Origin: Prorocentrum cordatum
Taxonomy: Eukaryota > Sar > Dinophyceae > Prorocentrales > Prorocentraceae
NCBI GenBank assembly: GCA_963575745.1
Contig: CAUYUJ010018616.1
Coordinates: forward strand, 143,680 to 207,679
DNA: 64,000 bases
Direction: 5' to 3'
Below are positions 38,660-49,944 of this stretch, in pieces; position 1 is the stretch's first letter, and every line of letters starts with the position of its first letter. Below the pieces are notes generated by a model, which saw only the letters and a program-made list of their open reading frames with translations, was not told the DNA's origin and searched no databases. The position numbers were made by a program, and so were the translations under genes.

Positions 38660-40174
38660 TCAGAGCGCACCGAGCTCGGCCAGGGCCTTCTTGAGGCGCC
38701 GAGTGTTGACGACCCGCCCCCCGCGCATGCGCGCCTTGCGGACCTGCCGCTTCACGTCGTCGCTCCCAGCGGCGTCGCCGTCGGCGGCCAGGTCGTCGGC
38801 AACCTGCGGGCCGTCGTCGTCGGCGTCGCCGCCGCCGTCGCCGTCGCCGTAGCCGTCGCCGTCGTCGTCATCGCCGTCGCCGTCGCCGTCGTCGCCGTCG
38901 CCGTCGTCGTCGTCGTCGCCGCCACCGCCGTCGCCGTCGTCGTCGTCGCCGCTGTCGTCGCGATTGGCGTCGACGTCGGCGACGACGACGACGAACCTCG
39001 TCCTCGCGCATGCGCTTCATGGTCTCGATGACCGCGCCCTGGTCGATCCTGTACTTGCCATTGACGGTGACCGCAGTGGTGCTCGAGCTGCTCGCAGCAC
39101 CCGTCGCGCGATGGCCGTGCTGCTTGGCCCACCCCTCGCCATCGTTGTAGCCGCCTCCATCGCCCTGCTGGTTGCCGCCTGCGCTGTCCTGCGGGTAGCC
39201 CCACTCGTCATCCTGCGGGTCGTCGCCCTGGGCATCTGAGTAGCCCGTCATGTCCTGCGGGTAGCCGCCCTGCGGGTAGCCGTCCTGCGGTTAGCCCCAC
39301 TCGCCTTGCGGGTAGGCCCACTCGTCCTGCTGGTAGCTCCACTCCACTCGCCCTGCGCGTCGTAGAAGACCCACTTGTTGCCCTGGAGCCGCCAGTAGCC
39401 ATCCATGGAGCCGCCCCGCGCGTCACGCGCGCGGCCGCCCCACCCGTCGCCCTGCGCGGTGTCGCCCCAGCGCCACCACCAGTCCTCATCCGTGTACTTG
39501 TACGAATGCTGCTCCAGCGCGCCGCGGCCGTCGTCCTGCTGCTGCGCTGTGTCCTGCTCCTGGTCGTGGCCGCCTCGCTCGTCCTGCTCCTGGTCGTGGC
39601 CGATCGTGTCCTGCTCCTTGCCGTGGCCGCTCGTGTCCTGCTCCTGGTCCTGTGGCTGCTCCTGGTAGTGGCCGCCCGTGTCCTTCTCCTGGTCGTCCCA
39701 GATGCGGCCCATGAAAGCCCGTGCCGTCTGGGCGCGCGTCCACTCGAAGTCGGCGTCGGTAGTGGCGGCGTCGGTGCCTCCGCGCGGTGGCGGCGGCGGC
39801 GGAGGCACGGTTGGCGGCCTCGGCGCAGGGCGGTCGCGGTCTCGCCATAGGTGGGTTGGCGGAGGATCGCCAGGGGGTTTCGGCAGCTTGGGCATCTTCT
39901 TCGGCGTTGGCTGAAGCCTCGGCTTGGGCGTGTCGGGCTGGGCGGCCGCCGCAGCGGGCTCGGCGGGCGGGGCGGCCGTCTCGGCAGGCCGCCTCGCCCA
40001 TCGGCGGATGCGAACCTCGCCAGAGGAACCCTGCGCACGCCGCACCCCCCATCCCCAGGTTCGCTTCGGCGTGGCAGCAAGGATGTCCGCCATGACCACC
40101 AGCGTGAGCATCGAGCGCGCGGCGCCATCGCCAGCGCCCCCGCTCGAGGGCGAGGAGGCTGTACCACGCTCCAT
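38660..40174 (-). pseudogene. Low-complexity Tyr/Gln/Gly and Asp-rich protein, disrupted
   Basis: Pieces in different frames make one protein. N-terminal part (ATG at 40174 or 40093): MADILAATPKRTWGWGVRRA, Pro-rich linker, then HDQEQD/GHGKEQD repeats and YKYTDEDWWWRWGDTAQGDG. Middle: Tyr-Pro-Gln-Gly repeats (EWAYPQGEWG, DGYPQGGYPQDMTGYSDAQG), then a KYRIDQGAVIETMKRMREDE segment. C-terminal: an Asp/Gly-rich acidic run and a basic helix, VKRQVRKARMRGGRVV then NTRRLKKALAELGAL, stop at 38660-38662. Lesions: 5-bp tandem duplication CACTC CACTC at 39340-39349, TAA at 39291-39293 where the repeat predicts TAC, and a frame change in the GTC tract near 38990. The Tyr/Gln repeats resemble prion-like, condensate-forming segments. 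No family recognised. Confidence 0.5.
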
Positions 40175-40903
40175 CGGGACGCGGTCGGCCCCGCTGGGCG
40201 CGCCGCCTCATTAGCCAAAACGGCAGCGGGACTGGGGGGCTCGAGGGCGAGGACGAGGAGGAGCAAGATGAGGCTGGCGCTGGGAGTGGCGATGCTGATG
40301 CTGCAGGGTAGGGGTTATGATGATAACGGTGCCATATTAGGGGCTCTATGTGGCATGCCTTGGGGCCATCTTGTGTCGTATTGGAGCCACCGCCAGGCCT
40401 CGGAACGCCACGACGCTGCAAACAGTATAGTTCCCCCTACGCGTTGTAAGGACGTGGGCCTCATGTGGGGCTCATTGGAGCTCTCGTGCGCCACTTGGAG
40501 CCGTCTTGAAGGAGCGAGTCATGGCATGTTAAAGCATGGCTCGGAATGGGGGGTCCATGGTAGTGGGGGCGGTACGAGTGGGAGTCGGAGAGGGCACGTG
40601 CAGCTCGCGAGCATGCTCGCGAGCTGCGCGGCCGTGCACGGTCGTACAGCTGACGAACATGGTGATGAGTATTGTGAATGTTACGACGATGTTGCAACAT
40701 ATCCACCCATAGTGACGATAATGGTGAATGATGATGGTGGCGATGCTTCTCTGATGCACGCAACGTCTGGGAGCAACTAGCGGCTGGGCAGCTCGCACCC
40801 TATCGGGCTACCACGTGATCCCCATCGAGGGCAGCTCGCGAGCACGCTCGCAATGCCCTGCTGCTGACAAACATGCACGCGCCATGCTAACCAACTGCCA
40901 CGC

Positions 40904-41601
40904 TCACTGGCCACCTGCGGGCGAACCGACACCTGCCGATGGCGGCTCTGGCTCCTTCTCGCTGGCGTCCTTGCAGAACTGCGCGAGAGCGGCCGTCGCC
41001 TCGTTAGCCTTGAGCTGCACGAAGTCGGGGTCATTGCTGCGGGGGGCGGGCAAGGAGTGGAACCTTGTCTTCTGCTTCGCGGCGTCGAAGTACCTGCAGT
41101 ACACGCAATGGCGAGACGCCCGCCACTTCACAGTCTTGCCATCGATCGTCGGCACGAACTCAACGAGGGAAGGGTGGGGCTTCACCAGCAGCAAGTTCAA
41201 GTTGGTGGTCGACAGCTCGATCCATTGACTATGGACTCGTTGCCTTCGGCTGTCTTGACCACCACGTCGAACGTTGCTGGAACATCGTCTGCCATCTCCT
41301 TGCGCTTGCGCTTCTGGCCATGGGGGTCGCCAGGCGCATCTGCATCCCCCAAGGGATCACTCTCGACCGCCTTCTCATTGACTGCAGTATCGAATGCATC
41401 GTTTCTAAGAGTAACCACAGCGTCCACCATGGCCAACTCATTGCCCACAAAACGCTTGAACGATGGGTCGCCCTTGCAAGCATGAAAGAAATACACCCCA
41501 TCGACAGTTTTGAGCTCTGCATTCCATTTCGGCTTGCCTTGCTGTATGTGACCGCCGCCCACCTTAGCTTGCAAGGCAAAACTGGCCTCGGCGGCGGCCA
41601 T
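40904..41601 (-). CDS. Small orphan protein, one frameshift
   Basis: Begins MAAAEASFALQAKVGGGHIQ at 41601 and runs through GDPSFKRFVGNELAMVDAVV and a GQKRKRKEMADDVPATFDVV segment (basic patch RKRK). In frame 1 it ends shortly after NESIVN; a one-base shift near 41225 restores a good frame, WIELSTTNLNLLLVKPHPSL, VEFVPTIDGKTVKWRASRHC, VYCRYFDAAKQKTRF, ending at 40904. A C-x2-C pair (RHCVYC) is present without a second pair, so a zinc site is not supported. No homopolymer lies at the break. About 232 residues in all; function unknown. Start chosen because it is the first Met and is followed by a balanced amino-acid composition. Confidence 0.55.
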
Positions 41602-41604
41602 GGT

Positions 41605-42085
41605 GGCGTGCGCAACGATTGATCAGCACGGGCTGCGGAGTGGCAGCGGCGGTGGCGTGGGGGAGGGGGAGGGAGAGCGGGTGCCTGGCCCCTCCAGCCC
41701 AGATGGGCGTCGGTGGTGTGGGTCGCCCCCCATTCCTGCCAAATTCTCCCCCCCTTCGGGAATGGGTTCCCCCTGTTGTTCCGATCGTTGGACAGATGGA
41801 TATAGTGATGGATGTAGATACACAAATATGTGACGAAATACTGAAAACATGTAGGTATATCGGTAGGCACGCATATAGATGTGTATGTATATCTACATAT
41901 ATATATATATAGATCGTGATATGTATGGTATGTATATATGGAATGGCGGATGTATATATGGATTTCTACGCGCACATATTGATATACGCAAGAATCAATA
42001 GACATGCAGATAGGTAGGTCAGTCGACAAGACACCCCTGACAAAACACAGCCATCGACCGACCGAAGCGACCACTCAGGTCACTT
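41605..42085. other. Spacer with TA-rich tracts; no gene recognised
   Basis: Contains a GGGGGAGGGAGAG stretch near 41657 and ACATATATATATATAGATCG with neighbouring TATG steps at 41885-41960. This is the upstream flank of the minus-strand gene ending at 40904. Confidence 0.5.
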
Positions 42086-42106
42086 TAAACAGACCCCGCA
42101 TGTTAA

Positions 42107-42550
42107 GGTGACCGTTTGGGTCGCGTCGGGGCCCGCTTGGAGTCCACGCGGGGCCCTCTTATAGCGTTCTGCGGGTCCCCATTGCAGCGCTCTCGGGGCT
42201 TCCAATAGGCTCCAAGATGATCTGGGAGGACTAGGCGGAGACCCTCTGTGGGCCCCAAGAGCACCCTGGAGGGCCACCATGAAACCAAAACGAGTTTAAG
42301 GTGATCTGTTGTGCTGCCTCGGGGCCCGATTGTGGGCTACGCGGGGCCTTCCTGTTGCTTTATGCGGCATCCCACTGCAGCACTCTCGGGGCCCACAATT
42401 AACCACAGGAGGAGCCCTAAGAGCCCTGGATGGCCACACTAACATTAAAACGATGCTGTGGTCACCGCTTGGGTCGCTTCGGAGCCCGCTTGAGGTCCAC
42501 ACGGGGCCCTACTTGCACTCTTGCAGCACCCTGGGTGGCTCCCATTTGGC
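42107..42550 (+). repeat. About 190-bp tandem repeat, 2.4 copies
   Basis: GGTCGCGTCGGGGCCCGCTT near 42118 recurs as GCCTCGGGGCCCGATTGTGG near 42316 and GGTCGCTTCGGAGCCCGCTT near 42472. CAGCGCTCTCGGGGC, CACTCTCGGGGCCC and GAGGGCCACCATGAAACCAAA versus GGATGGCCACACTAACATTAAA mark the same points in each unit. The words belong to the same G-rich vocabulary as the dispersed quasi-periodic repeat. Confidence 0.75.
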
Positions 42551-43130
42551 TCCAGTGGGCGCTGGGAAAACCCCCGCCCACCACCTTCCCCCCCATTCCC
42601 CCATCCCCCCCTCTCCGCCCCATCAGCCCTCAGGGAGCCCCACTGATGCCACCGCGTCGGCGGCGATCCCTAAAAGGCGGAATCGACGCAACTACCTAGT
42701 CCCAGCCGCGCACCAACCTGGCCGAACGCAGCCCAAAAATGTGGGCTGCAGAACACAGCAACGGCTTCCAATATGGCTTCCAGCATGCAGAAGGCCGTCC
42801 AAGAGGGCACAACAGGCGTCCAAGATGACCAGAGCTCGCCCAAGATGGATGAGCGCGGCATGCCAGATGACGGAGACATCGAATGCAATGTTCAACGCAT
42901 CGTTCGTCGCCCCCCCTCCTCCGACCTCCCCAGCTGACCCCGCCCTCCCGCACTTGCCACGCACATCCCAAAAACTAATACATAGTTTTCTCTGCTGGGA
43001 GCGCGCGCAACGTCACTCTCAGATTGGCGTGTGCAACAGAAAAATCTGCGAACGTGGAACGTGGATGTAACTCAAGCTGCGCATAGATGCACCAGAGCTC
43101 GCAACCGCCCTAAGATGCAAATCAAACCGC

Positions 43131-45400
43131 CTACCGATGTCTCTTCGCCGTGCCCCCAGAGGCGTCGACGCCCCTCTTCTTGGTTTTGGCCTTGCTCAAG
43201 GCTGCCCGATCTTGGTCAAACACCCTCAACTCATCGCCAGCCTTCAAGCTGGACTTGTTCGTGAGCACTGGGACGTCCACGAAGGCGTCTCCGCCGTCGG
43301 AAAGGCTGCTCCCAGCCCCGACTAGGATGCGGATGTGGCTGGCCTGCATGTTGGCGGAGGCACTGTCCCCCTCGGGCTTCGCGCACCAGAACGGCGCCAC
43401 GAACGGCACCACCTCCTTGGAGTGGCAGCCCGATACGGTCTCCCCGTGCGCGTAGTCGCAGCGCTGAGAAACAAACGCCTGAACCTTGCCAGGCGCATCC
43501 CTAGGGCAGCCTAGGCAGACGGAGCCATTTGGCCATTTGGGCCGTCCTTAGAGAGGGCCGAAACCGAAGTCGAGAAAAGGGGCCAGCACGAGCTTACCTT
43601 TCGCATAGGCGGACTTGGTGAACACGGACCTCTGCGGTTTCAACTGCACCTCGAAACCTGTATCTCCACCGCCATTGTACGCTACCGACTGGTGCTCGAT
43701 GAACGCCTTCTCAAGCGCCAGCCTCGCAACAGCCTTTGTGCATTCCGCCGAGCTGTCTGAGTGGTCATGCGGCGACTGAAGATCCTTTGTTTGAACGACC
43801 ACCTTATGCTCAGGTTGCATGATGGACCAGCTGTCGGCCAAATCGGCGGCTGACACCTTTAGCTTCGCGGGGGTCCTGCCGCTGCCGTTCACGAGAACCA
43901 GAACGCACTCCGCACCCACGGAGTCCAACTTGTATGTCTCGCCTTTGCGGCTGCTGGTCGTCACGTGCACCTTCGGAACGGACCCCATAGCTGCCAACGA
44001 AGACGGGTCGAATGCATTTCCTGAAAACTCACGGAATGCTGCGCCAGACTTGCCACTGTCACTGGATTCGCTCTGCCACGGCGCCTTTACTTTGGGATCC
44101 TTCACCACGTCGGCCACGCATCGAACGAAATCATCGCATATCTCTTCGATTGGCTTGAACTGTTTCCGACTCTTTGACCTCTTGCTGCGCGCGTGCATGA
44201 CCAGCTTCACTGCGAACTCGCCTGAATGCTTCACGATTGCCCCCTCGTCGACGCCAAGGCTGACCAGCCAATCTCGGCCTTTGGTGTATCTGGCGACTGC
44301 TTCTGTTATATGCGGCATAAGGTTGCCAGTCATTGCCTGCGTGTCCACGCTGTTGAATAGTTTGCATTCGCCTTTGACTACAAAGTTTTCGGGCGCCGAC
44401 TGGCACGCTTTAAGACACATGAATATCCAACTTGGCATCTTGGCAAATGGTAGATCCTTGAACAAAACAAGTGTGGCTGGCGACAGATCGCGCTGGAATT
44501 TGAGCTGTTTCCCGAACATGTCCAAATCTTTAGGATGGATAGGGTCGGCCCCGCCCGCCCAGTTCTCCACAAACTTACAAAGATTTGACATTTGCCCTGC
44601 CAGATCGGGCCGAAAGCTATCCATTTGTTTGGCTATACCGTCCCAGTTCGGCTTGCCCTGCAATTTGGTGTTCGTCACGGCCCTGGCATGCAGTTGGAAG
44701 AGAACTTGCATGATAGATGGGTCTTTCCTGATCCGATTGCCGACGTTGCCCGCTTCCTGAAGGAAGGCGGCGATCATCGGGCACGCTCTAGCTACTTCGT
44801 GCCTCACTATGACAAAGGACAGCCCTTTCTCAAACGGCTGGGACATCGATGGCGACAGCTCGCACAACCTGTCCTTGCTAAGCTTTCCGTTGATTGCGTA
44901 TTCCACCGAATCGGCCGTCGGGCTCGCGCCGCTTTCCACGGCCCAGATCCACGCCATCGCGTGGGAGCAACTTACTGTAAATGCCCTGATGCCATGCGGC
45001 TTGATATCTCCAAGCGTACCGCCACAACTTGAGATGGTTGCCTGCACCTTGCCCAAATCTTGCGTTGCTGCCGCGCCAGGGGGGGCGCTCGATGGCACGA
45101 GCCTTGCCTTGCACTTCGTGCCAACTCCACCCGTCAACTGCGATGTTGTTTCCAACCCAATGGGCGTGAGGCGGGTGAATGATAGAACCGAAACGATTGT
45201 TCACGTGAGGGCGCACTTTTTCTGCCGTGAGCCACTCTGTGCACGCCAGATCGTTAGCCAACAATGAGTCGACGAGAGCATCGGCCTCCGACTTGAGCGT
45301 AGCGTCCTTGGTGGAGGCGCTAAGCATCATTTCCATTTTACTGTTCCACGCCGCGGCTCCAAACTTCTGCAACGCATCTTTGAATGGTTCGTCTGCCATC
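43131..45400 (-). pseudogene. Large orphan protein (~755 residues), two lesions
   Basis: Starts MADEPFKDALQKFGAAAWNS at 45400 and continues TEWLTAEKVRPHVNNRFGSI, HPPHAHWVGNNIAVDGWSWH. At a G7 run (45079-45085) one base shift leads to the main frame: LCELSPSMSQPFEKGLSFVI, VRHEVARACPMIAAFLQEAG, LQGKPNWDGIAKQMDSFRPD, HPKDLDMFGKQLKFQRDLSP. At 43548-43550 is a TAA (after DFGFGPL). The same frame then goes on without break: GRPKWPNGSVCLGCPRDAPG, FVSQRCDYAHGETVSGCHSK, VPFVAPFWCAKPEGDSASAN, VPVLTNKSSLKAGDELRVFD, ending with the basic tail KAKTKKRGVDASGGTAKRHR at 43131. The Trp/Pro ...ANM... VLTN..LK.GDEL pattern recalls a C-terminal module of dinoflagellate orphans. A CxxC pair (CLGC) is present. Function unknown. 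One homopolymer indel and one stop may be assembly errors or early decay. Confidence 0.6.
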
Positions 45401-45574
45401 GAGAAGAACACGATGAGCGGCGCAAGCGCCAGCAAGCAAAACGAGGATAATATGCAATATGCGGGCATGGCTGAACGACCTCGAACAGCTGCGAACACGC
45501 GCGCGCGATGGGGCCTCAGGGGGTGCCATCATTCGGGCATGGCGGCCTATGCGCATAACCCCGCCCCCCTTCCC

Positions 45575-45775
45575 CCCCCCCCCTCCCCCTGGGACCCAGA
45601 GGCACTATGAGACACTGGGGTGCGTGGGTGAGGGGAGGGGAGGGGGGGGCGGGGGCTGGGTGCGCGGGGGGAAAGGGGGGGGGGGGGGGCGGCGCGAGCC
45701 CTGCTCTGCGCCCCATGCCAACGTTACCCCCCCCCCACCCTCCCCCCCCCCCCCCCCCCCCCCACCCCCCACCCC
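45575..45775. repeat. Poly-C and poly-G runs
   Basis: Homopolymer blocks of C (45571-45592, 45726-45766) and G (45640-45692) precede the CA array. Lengths of such runs are unreliable in any assembly. Confidence 0.9.
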
Positions 45776-46042
<267 letters not shown>

Positions 46043-46417
46043 CATTGATACACATGGGCCCTGAAGCCCCGATGCATTGATGCCTCGCGCGCGCTCTCCA
46101 CCCCTGCCCCCTGGGCGCAAATGGTTATGACAATTTGCTCGCCAAGAGTGGCCACGCGCGGCCCAAGGCTGCCAAAAACAGCCCCAAGAGCACCTAAGAG
46201 GCCCCGATGCAAGCGCCCAAGATACCCCCAAGAAGGCGTCGGAGAGTTCCGAGAGGCCCTATGGTGGCCCAAGAGCGCTCGAAGAAGGCCCAATATGGCT
46301 TCAACCACCCTGCAATACCTTGCAATGCCCTGCTACAAAAAGGCTCTGGAATGCCCTGCAATGGCACTGCAATCCAACCAACGCTCTAGGCATACATCGG
46401 CGACTGGATTAGTATAG

Positions 46418-47764
46418 TTGTTAGCATAATGTAATAGCATGATGTATTAGCATAGTGTGTTAGCATAGTTTGTTAGCCCAATGCTACGCAAGGGTAAAAC
46501 TGTTAGAGTAATGTGTTCGAGTGTGTTGGCATAGCGTTAGCATAGTGTATTCGCATCGTGTATTAGCATAGTGTACTTGCATAGTGTATTCGCATAGTGT
46601 ATTAGCATAGTGTATTAGCATAGGGTATTAGCATCGTGTATTAGCATTGTGTGTTCAACATAGTTTTTTAGCATAGTGTCCAACGCACAAGGCAAGCAAT
46701 GACACAATGATACACAATGTCTTAGTAGAGTGTATTCGCGTAGTAATGTTGCATAGCGTTTGCGCTGTAGTAGCATAGTGTATTAGCATAGTGTATTAGC
46801 ATAGTGTATTAGCATAGTGTATTAGCATAGTGTATTAGCATAGTGTGTTAGCATAGTGTATTTGCATAGTGTACTAGCTAAGTGTATTCGCATAGTGTAT
46901 CAGCGTAGTGTATCAGCATAGTGTGTCAGCATAGTGTAGTGTATTAGCATAGTTTATTAGCACAGCGAGACACAATGATACACAAGGGTAAAAGTATTAG
47001 CATACTATTGGCACAATGTATTAGCACAGCGTATTAGCATGGTGTACCAGCTTAGTGTATTAGCGTAGTGTATTTGCATAATGTATTAGCACAGTGCAGT
47101 AGCATAGTGTATTTGCATAAGCACAGTCTCCACCGCACGGTCAGACGTCGATGCCATGATACACAATGTCTTAGTAGAGTGTATTAGATTAGTGGATCAG
47201 CATGGTGTATTAGCACAGTGTATGCACTGTATTAGCATAGTGTATTAGCGTAGTGTTTTAGCATAGTGTATTAGCACAGCGTATTAGCATAATGTATCAG
47301 CACAGTGTCCATCGCACGGCAGGACGTTGACACAATGATCTACAAGTCTAAACAAGGCGGAAGCACTCATTTAGTGATAATGTATTAGCAAAGTGTATCA
47401 ATCTGTTAGTGTAATGTATTGAAGTGTATTAGCATAGTGTATTAGCATAGTGTATTAGCATAGTGTATTAGCATAGTGTATTAGCATAGTGTATTAGCAT
47501 AGTGTATTAGCATAGTGTATTCGCACAGTGTATTAGCACAGTGTATTAGCATAGCATAGTGTATTAGCATAGTGTATTAGCATAGCGTATTCGCATAGTG
47601 TACTAGCATGGAGTGGTAGCAGAGTGTATTAGCAGAGTGTATTGACACAGGGTGATAGCATAGTGTATTAGCAGAGTGTGCTAGCATACTGTGTTAGCGT
47701 AGTGTATTCGCGTTGCGTATGAACGTAGTGTATTAGCATAGTGTATTATCATAGTGTATGTGCT
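46418..47764 (+). repeat. 13-bp minisatellite ATTAGCATAGTGT, forward block
   Basis: About 1.35 kb of the unit ATTAGCATAGTGT and one- or two-base variants (TTCGCATAGTGT, GTTAGCATAGTGT, ATTAGCACAGTGT). At about 46680, 46970, 47130 and 47310 the run is broken by a longer module with GCAC-GGCA, GAC-CAATGATACACAA and TCTTAGTAGAGTGT words, which gives a higher-order structure. No gene. Confidence 0.95.
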
Positions 47765-48180
47765 AACACACTATGCTAACACACTATGCTAACACACTAT
47801 GCTATACACTATGCTATACAATATGCTAACACACTATGCTATACACTATGATGACACAGTATGCTTTACACCGTGCTATACACTATGCTATACACTATGC
47901 TACCAACGATGCTTCACACTATGCTATACAATATGCTTACACACTATGCTATACACTATGCTAACACACTATGTTATACAGTATGATATACACTATGCTA
48001 TACACTATGCTAACACAGTATGCTATACACTATGATATACACTATGCTGACACACTATGTTATACACTATGATATACACTATGATATACACTATGATATA
48101 CACAATGGTATACACTATGCTATACAGTATGCTATACACTATGCGGTACACTATGCTATTCACTATGCTATACCCTATGC
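47765..48180 (-). repeat. Same minisatellite in inverted orientation
   Basis: From about 47764 the unit is CTAACACACTATG or CTATACACTATG, the reverse complement of the forward unit, with more frequent ATAC (losing the TTAG word). At 48180 the forward form GTGTGTTAGCATAGTGTATT resumes for about 50 bp. The block therefore can pair with the forward block to form a long imperfect hairpin. Confidence 0.9.
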
Positions 48181-48344
48181 GTAGTGTGTTAGCATAGTGT
48201 ATTAGCATAATGTATTAGCATAATCTATTATGTATTTGTTATGTATGGTTAACATGTTTTTTCGTATGGTTAAGATTAACAGTTCTCGATTTGAGGACGT
48301 TGAATATTGCTTGGGTCGCACTTCGGACATGGTTGAGTCAGGTG

Positions 48345-48475
48345 AAATAGTTGGGGTGCATTCGGGCATTGTTGAACTAGTTGAATTAGTTGATGCGCGC
48401 AGGTCGGAGTTAGTTGAACTAGTTGAATTAGTTGGGGCGCACCTTTTCGAATTAGTTGAATTTGTTGTGGTGGAA
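48345..48475 (+). repeat. GTTGAATTA minisatellite
   Basis: GTTGAACTAGTTGAATTAGT with GGGGCGCA steps repeats about three times with a period near 60 bp and an inner 9-bp unit. A 95-codon frame across it is a by-product. Confidence 0.75.
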
Positions 48476-48499
48476 CTCGCTTTAAGGGGCTTCGGGGCC

Positions 48500-49020
48500 A
48501 CTCAGATCATGACTTGACCTCGCCCTGGGAAACCCCTTCAGGACGTACCTCACAGAACAGGACCATCCCCCAGGCCCTGGCCCCATGGGTTTTTTCCCAT
48601 GGCAGCTTGCCATAACAGGACAGCATCCACGCAACCTGCCTTCAGATTTTCATGCACAAACATATGTTTTACTGCTGCCGCTCGTGCGGATGTAAGAACA
48701 CGCATGCCTTCCATTGCGGAAGTTCATTGCTCCCATGAGCCTCAAGGGGCTTTGGGAGCAACCGACGGTTCATGCTGCATGTTACTTGCGCGGGGGCTTC
48801 TTTATTTTCAAAAGCCATGAAGGACAAACCAAGCGCCATCACATCGTTGAGCGTTAGGAACAAACAAACAAAAAAAACAACACATAACAATGCAAACAAA
48901 AAGCGCGCAGGCAAAAAAAAGCATGAATAACTGAAAAAAAACATCAAACACACATATAAAAACGCAACTCCACCACCGAAAAAAAACGATATATGTCATG
49001 CAACAATCACATAACACATT
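48500..49020. other. No gene recognised; AT-richer stretch
   Basis: Contains A-rich tracts near 48868-48990 (AACAAACAAACAAAAAAAAC-like). No domain or repeat unit is evident. Confidence 0.4.
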
Positions 49021-49345
49021 AGCGCGCTAACCTACTTAGCTGATCTGTCCAACCTGCTTCCCTAACCTGGTTAGCTAACCGATCTAAACAGTAAACTAAG
49101 TGACTTAGCTAACCATGCTAAGCGAAACTGGGAACCATGCTAAGTGTATAACGAGGTTGATGCTAAGTGGTTAGCTTAGTGTGCTATCCGTGACCGTAAT
49201 GTGCTATCCATTTAGCATGGTTACCTAAACGGTTGGCATGCTTTGTGTGCACTTAGCATGGTTATAACCACGCTTATATCATGCATATATCCATATGCTA
49301 CCCGCGCTAACCGAGAGCAAAGCAGGGCGACGATCGCAGCAGGTC
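49021..49345 (-). repeat. Dispersed repeat D, copy 2 (GCTAACC array)
   Basis: Degenerate CTAACC, GGTTAGC and ATGCTAAG words over about 280 bp, ending with CGCTAACCGAGAGCAAAGCA and GGGCGACGATCGCAG, the reverse complement of the start of copy 1 at 27690. Array words are more diverged than in copy 1. Confidence 0.75.
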
Positions 49346-49439
49346 GAGGTTCCAGCTCCTCCGGGAGATGGCCGTGCTCGCCTCTGCGTGCCCCCTGACT
49401 CCAAGGGTGGCGACCAGTGGCCCCGACGACGAGAGCATA

Positions 49440-49580
49440 CACACATATATATAGTCATGTATGTGTGTGAATATATATATATATATATGTACATATTCAG
49501 CATATGCATATATATAATGGAAATAGATGTATGTGTATATATATAAATATATGCGTGTGCATGTGTATATATATACAGAT
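49440..49580. repeat. TA/TATG-rich microsatellite
   Basis: TATATATATATATATGTACATA and related steps, then GTGTATATATATACAG, followed by GAGAGAGAGAGAG at 49590. Confidence 0.9.
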
Positions 49581-49944
49581 ATGGAGAGGAAGAGAGAGAG
49601 AGAGAACAACACCACAAACAAACAAACAACAACATACTGGATCGTTGGACGCCTGGGCCTCTTGGGCTGGTGGGGAGGCGTACGTGCATGTGTTCATGAA
49701 TAACTCAAAAATTCGCACTGTCTGAAAACACGTGGGTCCCCTTCTGACGAATGATCGGTTCTCAGCTCCAGAGGACATGTTAGTCAAACCTACTTGAAGT
49801 TTATTTTCCAGGTCGATGACAGGAATCCGTTCCAGTCGCCCATGCCATGCTCCGAACTTGCCAAGGCGATTGTGCAGTCAAGACGCTGAAATAAGGACCG
49901 CTTTGGTGAGTGCGAACGTTGGGGGGGACCAGCTCAGGGAGGGA

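Noticed and set aside
41060-41130. Zinc-binding motif around RHCVYCRYF
   Set aside because: Only one Cys pair is present and no second pair or His follows at a usual distance.
43131-43412. Possible SET-domain end (VLTN..LKAGDEL)
   Set aside because: The short similarity to the N-then-GEEL motif of SET proteins is not supported by any other SET motif upstream.
43520-43545. Second spliced-leader relict (GAGCCATTTGGCCATTTGGG)
   Set aside because: Only a short GCCATTTGG core matches; gaps would be needed and the leader 3' end is absent.
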